NCBI RefSeq assembly: GCF_001641635.1
Contig: NZ_LUUB01000062.1
Span: 205-42,367, forward strand
Length of the DNA: 42,163 bases
Source: Bradyrhizobium centrolobii
GTDB taxonomy: Bacteria > Pseudomonadota > Alphaproteobacteria > Rhizobiales > Xanthobacteraceae
Direction: 5' to 3'
Shown here: positions 31,893 through 40,771 of the stretch, piece by piece
Numbering within the stretch: position 1 is the first letter of the stretch
Layout of the letters: each line of letters begins with the position of its first letter
Translations under genes and position numbers: made by a program
Notes under the pieces: model-generated
What the model saw: the letters and a program-made list of their open reading frames with translations, nothing else
The model's database searches: none
Told to the model about the DNA's origin: nothing

Positions 31893-33236
31893 TTACTCCG
31901 CCGTCTGCTCCCTCAACTCCGCGACGTCCTTCGCCGTCAGCTTCGAGCCCTCCGTGCCGAACCGCGCCGTCACGTAGTTCGCCACCGCCGCGATCTCGTC
32001 GTCGGTGTAGGCGTTACCGAAGGCCGGCATCGAGAGTGCGCCGTCGGGCGTGTGGCGCTTGGTGCCGGACAGCACGATCTGCGCGACGTTGATGGCGGCG
32101 GGGTCGTTGACGGCCCAGGTGCCGGTCAGCGTCGCCATCGGCGACATCGGGCTTTCGCCGCTCCAGCCATGGCAGCTGACGCAGGCGCTGGCGAACACCC
32201 TCTTGCCGCGCGCATCCGCCGTCACGCCGTCCCTGTGCGAGGCAGGAGCCGCGGGCGCGGTGACTGCGGGCAGATCAGGCGAAGGCTGCGGCGGTACGCT
32301 GCGCAGGTAAACGACGATGGCGCGGATGTCTTCGGGCGCGAACTGGCTGAAGCTGTGATCGACCGCTTCGCCCATCGGGCCCGAGGCCGAGCCGTGGCCC
32401 GCCGCGTGTCCGAGCGAGAGATACGAGATCAGATCCTGGTCGCGCCAATTGCCGAGACCCGTCGCCTTGTCGGAGGAGATGTTGAAGGCGCGCCAGCCCG
32501 CCGTGATGGCGCCGGCGAACTTCTTGCGGTTGTCCAGCGCAAAGCCGAGGTTGCGCGGCGTGTGGCACTCGCCGCAATGCGCCAGCGCTTCCGCAAGATA
32601 CGCACCTCTGTTCCACTCCGGGCTCTTCGAGGTGTCGGGCGTAAAGCGCGTGTCGGGATTGAACACGGCCGACCAGAAGATCATCGCCCAGCGCTGGTTG
32701 AACGGGAAGGACAGCGTGTTCTCCGGCGCCTTGGCGCGCACCGGCGGCAGGCTGAACAGATAGGCCTTCACCGCCAGAACGTCCTCGTCCGTCATGTAGG
32801 CGTAGGATGCATAAGGCATCGCCGGATAGAGCCGCGCGCCGTCGTGGCGCTTGCCGCGCCGGACCGCGTTGAGGAAGTCCTGGTCGCTGTAATTGCCGAT
32901 GCCGGTCTCCTTGTCCGGCGTGATGTTGGTCGAATAAAGCATGCCGAATGGCAGCTTGAAGCCGAGCCCGCCGGAATATTCCTTCTCGCCCGGTTTGGTG
33001 TGGCAGACCATGCAGTCCGCCGCCTTCGCAAGCCATTCGCCGCGTTCGACCAGGCTCGCCTTCTCGAGCGACGCCGGCACGCCGGTCGGCTTGCCGGCGC
33101 GGTAATCCGCCAGCGCTACTTTCGTGCCGCCCGCGAAATCGAGCGGGCCGGGCCCGCGGATGTACCAGACGCCGAGCGCCACCGCGACGATCGCGATCAC
33201 GACCAGGCTTGCGAGGATGCGCATCACCCCACTCAT
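31893..33236 (-). CDS. Triheme cytochrome c subunit of a molybdenum hydroxylase
   Basis: A 447-residue exported electron carrier. An uncleaved or signal-like N-terminal helix (6-26) is followed by three heme-binding motifs: CMVCH (75-79), CGECH (221-225) and CVSCH (352-356), each in its own cytochrome c domain. It resembles the cytochrome subunits of membrane alcohol and aldehyde dehydrogenases. Its start overlaps the stop of the molybdopterin subunit by four bases (ATGA), so it should receive electrons from that enzyme and pass them to the respiratory chain on the periplasmic side. Confidence 0.92.
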   Translation of the reverse strand: MSGVMRILASLVVIAIVAVALGVWYIRGPGPLDFAGGTKVALADYRAGKPTGVPASLEKASLVERGEWLAKAADCMVCHTKPGEKEYSGGLGFKLPFGMLYSTNITPDKETGIGNYSDQDFLNAVRRGKRHDGARLYPAMPYASYAYMTDEDVLAVKAYLFSLPPVRAKAPENTLSFPFNQRWAMIFWSAVFNPDTRFTPDTSKSPEWNRGAYLAEALAHCGECHTPRNLGFALDNRKKFAGAITAGWRAFNISSDKATGLGNWRDQDLISYLSLGHAAGHGSASGPMGEAVDHSFSQFAPEDIRAIVVYLRSVPPQPSPDLPAVTAPAAPASHRDGVTADARGKRVFASACVSCHGWSGESPMSPMATLTGTWAVNDPAAINVAQIVLSGTKRHTPDGALSMPAFGNAYTDDEIAAVANYVTARFGTEGSKLTAKDVAELREQTAE

Positions 33237-35410
33237 GCCTTCTTCCCCACAGCCAAAGCTTTCCGATCGATCGGCAGGCGCCGCAGCGCGACGCCGGTTG
33301 CGGCATAAATCGCGTTGCGCAGCGCCGGTGGTCCGGCGTTGACGCCGGCTTCACCGATGCCGCCGGGCGCTTCGCCGCTCTTGACCACGATGACCTCGAT
33401 CTTCGGCGTCTCGTTGATGCGCATCATGCGGTAGTCGTGGAAGTTCGATTGCTGCACGCGCCCCTTTTCGATGGTGATCTCGCCATAGAGCGCGGCGGTG
33501 AGACCGAAGATCAGCCCGCCCTCGATCTGCGCCTTCACCGTATCAGGGTTGACCGCGATGCCGGTGTCGACCACCGAGGTGACGCGGCGGAGCGCGATCT
33601 CGCCGATGTCGTCGATCTCCGCCTCCACGATGGTTGCGATGAAGGTCTCAAACGATGGCTGCACGCAGACGCCGCGGCCGACGCGCGCCGGCAAGGGCTG
33701 GCCCCAGCCGGCCTTTTCGGCCGCGTGGTTGAGCACCGCGAGCATGCGCGGGTTCTTGGTCAGCATGGACCTGCGGAATTCCACGGGATCCTTGCCGGCC
33801 TTGCGTGCGAGCTCGTCCATCGCGCATTCGACCGCGAACACGTTGTTGTTCGGGCCGACGCCGCGCCAGAAGCCGGTCGGCACCGCCGGCGGCTCGGCAC
33901 GGACATATTCGACATGGAAGTTGGCGAAGTCGTAGGGCGCATCAACGGCTGCGTCGACGGCGTCAATGTCGATGCCCTTCTGGAACGCCGGCGGCAGCCA
34001 GCGCGCCACCACGGCGGAGCCGGCGACCTTGTACTTCCAGGCCGCGACCTTGCCGTCGACCAGAGACGCGGTGATCTGGTCGCGATAGACCGGGCGATAG
34101 ACGTCGTGCTGGATGTCTTCCTCGCGGGTCCATATCACCTTGATGGGATAGTCGACCTGCTTGGCGATCTTCACCGCCGTGATCACCATGTCCGGTTCGA
34201 GCTTGCGGCCGAAGCCGCCGCCGAGCAGATGGTTGTTGACGATCACCTTGTCGACGGGGAGGCCGGCAGCCTTCGCCGCCTCCGACTGCACCCGCGTCAT
34301 GATCTGCGTGCCGGTCCAGATCTCGCAGGAGTCCGGCTTCACATGCACGGTGGCGTTGATCGGCTCCATCGACGCATGCGCCAGGAACGGCAGCTCGTAT
34401 GCAGCCTCGAACTTGTCGCCGCTCGCAAGGCCCTTTGCGATGTCGCCGGTGGATTTCGCGACCGCGCCGTCCTTCGCGCTGGCTGCGCGCAGGTCCTGCC
34501 AGATGTCCTTCGTGGTGAGCTTCGCGTGCGGCCCCTCGTTCCACTCGATCTTGACTGCTTCAAGGCCCTTCTTTGCCGCCCACATGTGATCGCCGATCAC
34601 GGCGACGGTGTCGTCGAGCACCACGACCTTGCGCACGCCCGGGACTTTCATCGCAGCGCTGTCGTCGACCTTGCCGACCTTGCCGCCGAACACGGGGCAG
34701 GTGGCGACCGTCGCGATCTTCATGCCGGGCAGGATCGCGTCGATGCCATAGACCGTCTTGCCGTTGACCTTGTCCGGCGTGTCCAGCCGCTTCAGCGGCT
34801 GGCCGATATAGACGAAGTCCTTGGGGTCCTTCAGCACGACGTCCTTTGGCGGCGTCTGGCCTTGCGCGGCTTGCGCCAGCGCGCCATAGGCAAGCTTGCG
34901 GCCGCTTGCGGCATGCGTGACCTCACCTTTCGACGCCGTGCAGCTTGCCGGCTCGACCTGCCATTCGGCAGCGGCAGCCTGCACCAGCATCGCGCGCGCG
35001 GTCGCGCCGGCCTTGCGCAGCGGTGTCCACCAGGCGCGGATCGAGTTGGAGTTGCCGGTGACCTGAAGGCCGAAAGTCGGATTGCCGTACAGCTTGTCAT
35101 TGGGCGGCGCGTGCTGGACCTCGACCTTGGCCCAGTCGGCGTCGAGCTCTTCGGCGAGCACCGCCGAAATCGAGGTGTAGGTGCCCTGGCCCATCTCGAC
35201 CTGCGGCATGATCAGGACGGTGTGGCCGGTCTCATCGATGCGGATGAAGGCGTTAGGCGCGAACTTGCCGTCGGTCGCATCGCGCGGCTGCACCGGCTCG
35301 TTGACGGCAGCGCGCAGCGGCAGGTGGAAGGCCAAGAGGAAGCCGGTCGCAACGCCGCCGGTGAGGAGCGCGCGGCGGGAGACGCTCGAAAGAGTCTTGT
35401 CTGCGATCAT
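33233..35410 (-). CDS. Molybdopterin-binding large subunit, aldehyde/isoquinoline oxidoreductase type
   Basis: A 725-residue subunit of the xanthine-oxidase superfamily (IorB-like), oxidising aldehydes or N-heterocycles by hydroxylation at a molybdenum centre. SRRALLTGG near the N terminus is a twin-arginine export signal, so the folded enzyme is probably periplasmic. PQVEMGQGTYTSISAVLAEEL, NNHLLGGGFGRKLE and the C-terminal GGIGEAGVNAGPPALRNAI (with the catalytic Glu) are visible. The ATG at 35410 has GAGG 7 bases upstream. It follows the 2Fe-2S subunit by 8 bases. The natural substrate cannot be predicted. Confidence 0.92.
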   Translation of the reverse strand: MIADKTLSSVSRRALLTGGVATGFLLAFHLPLRAAVNEPVQPRDATDGKFAPNAFIRIDETGHTVLIMPQVEMGQGTYTSISAVLAEELDADWAKVEVQHAPPNDKLYGNPTFGLQVTGNSNSIRAWWTPLRKAGATARAMLVQAAAAEWQVEPASCTASKGEVTHAASGRKLAYGALAQAAQGQTPPKDVVLKDPKDFVYIGQPLKRLDTPDKVNGKTVYGIDAILPGMKIATVATCPVFGGKVGKVDDSAAMKVPGVRKVVVLDDTVAVIGDHMWAAKKGLEAVKIEWNEGPHAKLTTKDIWQDLRAASAKDGAVAKSTGDIAKGLASGDKFEAAYELPFLAHASMEPINATVHVKPDSCEIWTGTQIMTRVQSEAAKAAGLPVDKVIVNNHLLGGGFGRKLEPDMVITAVKIAKQVDYPIKVIWTREEDIQHDVYRPVYRDQITASLVDGKVAAWKYKVAGSAVVARWLPPAFQKGIDIDAVDAAVDAPYDFANFHVEYVRAEPPAVPTGFWRGVGPNNNVFAVECAMDELARKAGKDPVEFRRSMLTKNPRMLAVLNHAAEKAGWGQPLPARVGRGVCVQPSFETFIATIVEAEIDDIGEIALRRVTSVVDTGIAVNPDTVKAQIEGGLIFGLTAALYGEITIEKGRVQQSNFHDYRMMRINETPKIEVIVVKSGEAPGGIGEAGVNAGPPALRNAIYAATGVALRRLPIDRKALAVGKKA

Positions 35411-35418
35411 GGCGGACC

Positions 35419-35883
35419 TCACGACTGACGGCCGGAGGCGGCCTGCTTGATCGCCTCCCGGATCCGTACATAGGTGCCGCAGCGGCAGATGTTGCCGGCC
35501 ATCGCAGCGTCGATGTCGGAGTCATCGGGATTGGGCGTTGCTGCCAGCAGCGCGGCTGCCGCCATGATCTGGCCGGACTGGCAGTAGCCGCACTGGATCA
35601 CCTCGAGATCGAGCCAGGCCTTCTGCACCTTCGCGCCTGCCGGCGTGTTGCCGACAGCCTCGACGGTGGTAATCGCGCGGTTCTCGACCGCGCTCACCGG
35701 CAGCACGCAGGAGCGCACCGCCTTGCCATCGACATGCACGGTGCAGGCGCCGCATTGCGCGATGCCGCAGCCGAACTTGGTGCCGGTCATTCCGAGGATG
35801 TCGCGCAGCACCCAGAGCAGGGGCATTTCGGGCGGAGCGTCGAGCGTTTTCCGCTCGCCGTTGATTGTCAGCGTCGTTGCCAT
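35419..35883 (-). CDS. 2Fe-2S small subunit of the molybdenum hydroxylase
   Basis: A 154-residue ferredoxin-like subunit (IorA/CoxS type) carrying electrons from the molybdenum centre. The plant-type cluster is held by Cys 39, 44, 47 and 59 (CGIAQCGAC...C) and the second, helical-domain cluster by Cys 98, 101, 133 and 135 (CGYC...CRC). It has no export signal of its own, as expected if it is carried out with the Tat-targeted large subunit. The ATG at 35883 has GAGG 7 bases upstream. It is the first gene of the three-gene operon. Confidence 0.94.
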   Translation of the reverse strand: MATTLTINGERKTLDAPPEMPLLWVLRDILGMTGTKFGCGIAQCGACTVHVDGKAVRSCVLPVSAVENRAITTVEAVGNTPAGAKVQKAWLDLEVIQCGYCQSGQIMAAAALLAATPNPDDSDIDAAMAGNICRCGTYVRIREAIKQAASGRQS

Positions 35884-36219
35884 ATGCATCCTCTTACTCA
35901 ATGGCCGCAGACAGCGGACATTTGCGAAATCGCGCGTTCATATCGCACTGATGCAGCGCGCGAGGCGACAAAATTTTCGCAATGCAGATTTGCGCGCGCG
36001 ACGCAGCAGACAATCCGTTTCACGCAATCGTGCTGGACGATTGCTTCAGTTTTGGACTAATTGATATGATAAGCATCATTTTTTGACGCATTTTCTTCAC
36101 ATGCGGCGACGATCATCGCAAAGCGATCTGCGAATTCGCAAGCTGTGCGATGACGAATTTCGTGCGATTGCGAAAGGCCCGCAAGCGAGGGCGTCGCGTG
36201 ATCGGCGTCCGGCCGGCCG
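35884..36219. promoter_or_regulatory. AT-richer upstream region with clustered TTGCG/CGCAA motifs
   Basis: About 335 bases without a gene, noticeably richer in A and T than its surroundings. TTGCG or its complement CGCAA occurs at about 35922, 35978, 35990, 36022, 36117, 36136 and 36169, and TGCGAATTCGCA at 36129-36140 is a perfect 12-base palindrome. ATGATAAGCATCAT (36066-36079) is another inverted repeat. This looks like a control region for the molybdenum hydroxylase operon. The bound regulator is unknown. Confidence 0.4.
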
Positions 36220-37644
36220 TCAGCCCTGCCGGAAGCCCATCCGGAACGCGCCCCAATGCCTGCCGCGGACCACGATCGGCGACGACAGGTCCTTCATCAG
36301 CACGAACTGTCCGCCGCCCATGTCGCGGCGATAGGTCTGGAGCAGGAACGGCTTGGTGTTGGCCGCGACCTTCTTCACCGCGCGGTCGGTGAACAGGCGG
36401 CGATTGCGGCAATTGGCGTTATTCCAGACTGGGTCCTTGCCCTGCGGCAGGCGGTAGTTCGGGTTGTGGGTCGGCAGATAGCCGCCTTTGGCCCAGGCGA
36501 CGCAGAACACGATGCGGGGATCGGATTTCTGGATCGGGTCCTGGATCGTGGGCAGCACGCGATCGGTGAACGCGACGTACTTGGTGAGATATTGCTTGGG
36601 ATCGGTGCCCGGGATCTCCCGATAGGTCTCGTCCATGAGCTGATCGAGCGTGATCTCGCCGCGGTCGATCGCGGCCTCGAACTCGGCCGAGATCCGTTTC
36701 GCGGTATCGACGACGACGCGGATCAAGGGCGCGTCCGACGTCTCTACGCCGCTGTCGGCGATCAGCGCGATCAGGTTTTCGGAGGTGTCGAGCAGCTTCG
36801 CCACCCGCTCGTCGGCATATTTGAGGTCGCGGCAGGAGAGGTCGACGCCCTTGGCGAGCTCGTTGAGCTCGCTGATGACCGTGTCGCAATGGCCGAGATT
36901 GGAGGTCGCGGCGCGGGTGACGCTGTCGATCTCCGCTTCGACGGACGCAAAGCCCTGCTGCACCCGGGTGATGATGCCGGAGATCTGCTGGGCGCCTTCG
37001 CCGGCGGTCTTCGCGCGCAGCGAGGCGTCACTGCTCTCGCCGATCAGGCCTTCGATCTGGCCGTCGAGATCGCGCACGGTGTCGGAGATCTGATGCGTGG
37101 CCTGGCGGGTGGCTTCCGCGAGGTTCTTGACCTCGCTTGCGACCACCGCGAAGCCGCGGCCGGCATTGCCGGCGCGCGCGGCTTCGATTGTTGCATTCAG
37201 CGCGAGCAGGTTGGTCTGCTTCGCGATCGCCTCGATCGACCCGGACACCTTCGCGACCTGTGCCAGCGCTGAGCCGACTGCGCTGAGCCGCGCCTCGATC
37301 CGTCCCACGGCCGCGACGAGCTCCGAGATGTGGCTGACCGCCGTGTCGACCGCTCTGCGCGACTGGGCGATCTCGCCGACGGCGGCGGATGTGGTCGATT
37401 GCACCGCCTGCGATGCATTGGCGATGTCGTGATTGGCCGAGACCATAGTCTCGGCCGTCTTCTGCAGGTGATGGAATCGTTCCGACTGGTTCGCAACGCG
37501 GTTTGCGACTTCCTGGACGTTCCCGGCGATGTCGGCGAGTTCCACACCGAGACCGCCGATGCGGTCGGCAAGCTGATCAATGAGACGCTCGGCCAGCGTG
37601 CGGTTGGATACGGTGTCCAGTACTGCAAGTTGTGCGACGGACAT
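36220..37644 (-). CDS. Soluble chemoreceptor-like protein with C-terminal sensor module
   Basis: A 474-residue cytoplasmic protein with no membrane segment. A helical methyl-accepting signalling domain covers about 40-300, with the CheA/CheW-binding tip AKQTNLLALNATIEAARAGN at 141-160. A C-terminal module at about 313-474 follows, ending MGGGQFVLMKDLSSPIVVRG and RHWGAFRMGF. The same module ends the next upstream gene, and resembles Cache-type sensor halves in other receptors, though I cannot name the family with certainty. The ATG at 37644 has GGAGG 11 bases upstream. The signal is unknown; no che genes are near. Confidence 0.85.
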   Translation of the reverse strand: MSVAQLAVLDTVSNRTLAERLIDQLADRIGGLGVELADIAGNVQEVANRVANQSERFHHLQKTAETMVSANHDIANASQAVQSTTSAAVGEIAQSRRAVDTAVSHISELVAAVGRIEARLSAVGSALAQVAKVSGSIEAIAKQTNLLALNATIEAARAGNAGRGFAVVASEVKNLAEATRQATHQISDTVRDLDGQIEGLIGESSDASLRAKTAGEGAQQISGIITRVQQGFASVEAEIDSVTRAATSNLGHCDTVISELNELAKGVDLSCRDLKYADERVAKLLDTSENLIALIADSGVETSDAPLIRVVVDTAKRISAEFEAAIDRGEITLDQLMDETYREIPGTDPKQYLTKYVAFTDRVLPTIQDPIQKSDPRIVFCVAWAKGGYLPTHNPNYRLPQGKDPVWNNANCRNRRLFTDRAVKKVAANTKPFLLQTYRRDMGGGQFVLMKDLSSPIVVRGRHWGAFRMGFRQG

Positions 37645-37794
37645 GTTCGATGAGTCCTCCAGTCAGAGCCGTTCGCCGGCTCCCCCGCGGCATTCCCATT
37701 CCAGTCCGAGTTTAGGAGGTGATTCGCGCTTCGGCGTCTTGCCTGAGCGTGCACTCAGCGCGAAGAATCGTCGTCGCGCGTTCCGGATCATGCT

Positions 37795-39540
37795 CTACAG
37801 CTTGTAGGCCGTCCTGAATCCACCCCAGTGCCGGCCTTGCACGCGGATCGGGACGTCGATCTCGCGCATCATCACCGTATTCCCGTTGCCCATGTCGCGC
37901 GCATAGCTCTGGATCAGATACGAGCGCAGGTTGCGCGCCGCAGCTAACCCCGCCGGATCGTTGAAGATGCGCCGGTGGCGGCTGTTGGCCGTATTCCAGG
38001 CGACGTCGCCCGGCCGCTGCGGGTGGGAATAGATCTTGTTGTGCACCGGCAGGAAACCGTTGCGATCGACCATGGCGCAGAACGCCATGCGCGGCTCCTT
38101 CGCCAGAAAGGCTTCCTGGAACGGCGGCAGCGCGCGGTCGGCCCAGTCCAGATACTTCGTGCGGTATTGCTGCGGATTGGTGCCGGCGATTTCCGCATAG
38201 TCGGTGTCGAAGAGGTCGTCGATCTTGACCTCGCCGCGCGCGACCGCCTGCTCGAAGATCTTCGTCAGCGCGTTGCCCGCTTCCATGGCGCGGGTGACGA
38301 ACTCGGTGTTCTCCTCGTGGATCGACCAGAGCTTGTCTTCGATCTTTTCGCTCAGCTCCGCAACAGGGCTGACGAATCGCGCGCGAGCGCCGGACTTCGA
38401 CTGCTCGGTCACGCGAAGGCGGCAGGCGCCGACGCCTTCGAGAGTGCCCTCGATCACCGCGTGCGGCGCAAGCCTTGCCGCATCCGCACCGCCGATCAGC
38501 ACGCCGTCCATTGCGATTTCGTAGACCGGCATCACGCCGCGCGCGCTTTCGAATCTGAGGTGGCAGGGCAGCCGCTCGGTCTTGCGGCGGTCGTCCTGCT
38601 CGCTCTGCCTCAGCAGAACCGCGCATCGCGACTTCAGCTTCTGCGCGAAGGCGGTGACGGCCTTGCCGGCGCTGGCAACGCCCTCGCCATGGGTCTCGGC
38701 GGCCTTGGTCGCGGCGTCGATTTCGGCAGCGCTTTCGCCGACCGCAACGATGAACTGGGACGCGCTGGTGGCGTTACCCGAGACCTCACTGGTGGTCGCG
38801 TTCTGCTCCGCGACCGCGCCGTCGACCGTCTCGAACACCGGGCGGATCGCCTCGATCGCCTGCGAGATGCGGTGCACCGCATCGGCGGAGCTGGCAGCGT
38901 CCTTCTGGAGCGCGTCGATCTTCCTCGTGATCTCTTCCGTCGCGCCCTGCGTCTGCACCGCGAGCGCCTTGACCTCGGTGGCGACGACCGCAAAGCCTTT
39001 TCCTGCAGCGCCGGCGCGTGCAGCCTCGATGGTCGAGTTGAGCGCGAGCAGCGTCGTCTGCCGCGCGATCTGCGCGATCAGATTGACGACGTTGCCGATG
39101 GCGGCCGAGGATTCGCGCAGGCGGTCGACATTGGCGCGGGCTTCCTGCGCCGCGGCGCTGGCCTCATCGGCGAGCTTGCCGGCTGCGCGGACCTGCGTGC
39201 CGATTCCCTGCGCGGACTGGGTGAACTTGTCGGCGGCCTCAGCGAAAGTGGTCGCGGTCGACTGGGCGGCGTTGGTGCGTCCGGTCAGCGCATCGGTGCG
39301 CTCGCGGATGGCGGCCAGCGTCGCCGCGGTCGCCTCCGCGCCTCCGGCGACCGAATTGGCGGCACGCTCGAGCTGGCGAATCATGGCACCGAGCTCGAGT
39401 TCCAGCAGCTCCAGGATTTCCCGGGCCGAATCGCCGTCGGACGTCTGGATCGGTTCGGAACGGGCGGATGGCTCGGCCTGCGTGGGTGCCACAGGCGCGA
39501 CTGTGTCCGGCAGACGCTTCCGAAATAGTCCGAACGCCAT
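37795..39540 (-). CDS. Soluble chemoreceptor-like protein with PilZ-like insert and C-terminal sensor module
   Basis: A 581-residue cytoplasmic paralogue of the downstream receptor. A signalling domain at about 60-300 has the tip ARQTTLLALNSTIEAARAG at 159-177; a PilZ-like domain lies at 316-392; and a C-terminal module at about 440-581 ends IDVPIRVQGRHWGGFRTAY. In the PilZ part, the RxxxR motif is present (Arg 319, Arg 323), but the second motif D/NxSxxG reads EIAMDG, so c-di-GMP binding is plausible but weakened. It is separated from the downstream receptor by 150 bases. It could link c-di-GMP level to chemotaxis-like output; this is inferred from the domains. Confidence 0.85.
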   Translation of the reverse strand: MAFGLFRKRLPDTVAPVAPTQAEPSARSEPIQTSDGDSAREILELLELELGAMIRQLERAANSVAGGAEATAATLAAIRERTDALTGRTNAAQSTATTFAEAADKFTQSAQGIGTQVRAAGKLADEASAAAQEARANVDRLRESSAAIGNVVNLIAQIARQTTLLALNSTIEAARAGAAGKGFAVVATEVKALAVQTQGATEEITRKIDALQKDAASSADAVHRISQAIEAIRPVFETVDGAVAEQNATTSEVSGNATSASQFIVAVGESAAEIDAATKAAETHGEGVASAGKAVTAFAQKLKSRCAVLLRQSEQDDRRKTERLPCHLRFESARGVMPVYEIAMDGVLIGGADAARLAPHAVIEGTLEGVGACRLRVTEQSKSGARARFVSPVAELSEKIEDKLWSIHEENTEFVTRAMEAGNALTKIFEQAVARGEVKIDDLFDTDYAEIAGTNPQQYRTKYLDWADRALPPFQEAFLAKEPRMAFCAMVDRNGFLPVHNKIYSHPQRPGDVAWNTANSRHRRIFNDPAGLAAARNLRSYLIQSYARDMGNGNTVMMREIDVPIRVQGRHWGGFRTAYKL

Positions 39541-39672
39541 CAGGTCTCTCTTGTCGGGGGACGGGCGGACGCTATTTTCGCAAGTCGGAATGAAATCAGG
39601 GTTAACGATGCCTCACCTCTAGGCATTAGCCCCTACGATATTACCGTAAAGTACGAGAGACCCTTTCATTCC

Positions 39673-39708
39673 GGTGGGTTGGCGGCCTATAAGGCCGCGC
39701 TTCCCACC
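39673..39708 (+). promoter_or_regulatory. Leader hairpin upstream of yebC
   Basis: GGTGGG and CCCACC enclose a second perfect stem GCGGCC / GGCCGC with loop TATAA. No T run follows. It lies 45 bases before the yebC start, so it is probably in the yebC leader. The role is unknown. Confidence 0.45.
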
Positions 39709-39752
39709 CTCATTGGCGGACGATTCCAAGAGAGCACTCGAAGAGACCACGC

Positions 39753-40499
39753 ATGGCCGGACATTCCCAATTCAAGAACATCATGCACCGCAAGGGGCGG
39801 CAGGATGCCCAGAAGTCGAAGATCTTCGGCAAGCTGGCGCGGGAAATCACCGTCGCGGCCAAGCTGGGGACGCCCGATCCCAACATGAATCCGCGCCTGC
39901 GCGCGGCCGTGATCGCGGCGCGCCAGGAGAACATGCCGAAGGACAATATCGAGCGCGCGATCAAGAAGGCGATCGGCAGCGACGGCGAGAACTATGACGA
40001 GATCCGCTACGAGGGTTATGGCCCCGGCGGCGTCGCCGTCATCGTCGAGGCGCTGACGGACAACCGCAACCGCGCCGCCTCCGACATCCGCTCCTTCTTC
40101 ACCAAGTCCGGCGGCAACCTCGGCGAAACCGGCTCGGTCTCCTTCATGTTCGATCGCACCGGCATCATTGAATATGACCGCAGCGTCGCCTCCGACGACG
40201 CGGTGCTGGATGCCGCGATCGAGGCCGGCGCCGATGACGTGATCTCGAGCGAGAGCGGCCACGAGATCTACGCCTCGACCGAGAGCTACCGCGACGTCGC
40301 CAAGGCGCTGGAAGCCAAGTTCGGCGAGCCGCGCAAGGCCGCGTTGATCTGGAAGCCGCAGAACACGGTGTCGGTCGACGACGAGACCGGCGAGAAGCTG
40401 CTCAAGCTGATGGACCTGCTCAACGAGCACGACGACGTCCAGAACGTCTACGCCAATTTCGAGGTGTCCGACGCGCTGCTGGCGAAGATGGGCGGGTAA
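39753..40499 (+). CDS. yebC: YebC/PmpR family protein (TACO1-like)
   Basis: A 248-residue cytosolic protein of the YebC family. It starts MAGHSQFKNIMHRKGRQDAQ, with the conserved NMPKDNIERAIKKA and YEGYGPGGVAVIVEALTDN segments. Family knowledge: members have been described as DNA-binding regulators and, more recently, as ribosome-associated factors that relieve stalling at proline stretches, like mitochondrial TACO1. It stands upstream of ruvC-ruvA, the usual order, with a family D repeat between. Confidence 0.95.
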   Translation: MAGHSQFKNIMHRKGRQDAQKSKIFGKLAREITVAAKLGTPDPNMNPRLRAAVIAARQENMPKDNIERAIKKAIGSDGENYDEIRYEGYGPGGVAVIVEALTDNRNRAASDIRSFFTKSGGNLGETGSVSFMFDRTGIIEYDRSVASDDAVLDAAIEAGADDVISSESGHEIYASTESYRDVAKALEAKFGEPRKAALIWKPQNTVSVDDETGEKLLKLMDLLNEHDDVQNVYANFEVSDALLAKMGG

Positions 40500-40528
40500 C
40501 GGCTCGTCTGTCTCTCCCACACTCTGCC

Positions 40529-40647
40529 GTCATCGCCCGCCTTGTGCGCGCTTGCGCACCGGGGCGGGCGATCCAGTATTCCAGAGACGCCGGAGTGTTA
40601 CGGCGAAGCCGCAGCGTACTGGATACCCCGCCTTCGCGGGGTATGAC
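40529..40647. repeat. Family D palindromic repeat
   Basis: Ends GTCATCGCCCGCC and CGCGGGGTATGAC; inner GCGATCCAGTATTCCAGAGA opposite CGTACTGGATACC. It lies between yebC and ruvC. A partial relative is at 10418. Confidence 0.8.
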
Positions 40648-40771
40648 ACCGTTCATTGTGGCAGGTTCTTGTGGCAGGCCGCGCGAGCATTCGACCACGA
40701 GACCATACTTCCCCGGGGACTTCTGTTCTGTTTCTGTTTCCCCCACCGCGGCCAGCCGCTATCACTGGCCC

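Noticed and set aside
33209..35428. Long plus-strand frame opposite the molybdopterin subunit
   Set aside because: Shadow frame of low-complexity composition; the minus-strand product has all expected family motifs.
36083..36334. Plus-strand frame of about 83 codons in the AT-rich spacer
   Set aside because: It runs into the end of the receptor gene on the other strand, is rich in Arg, and has no ribosome site.
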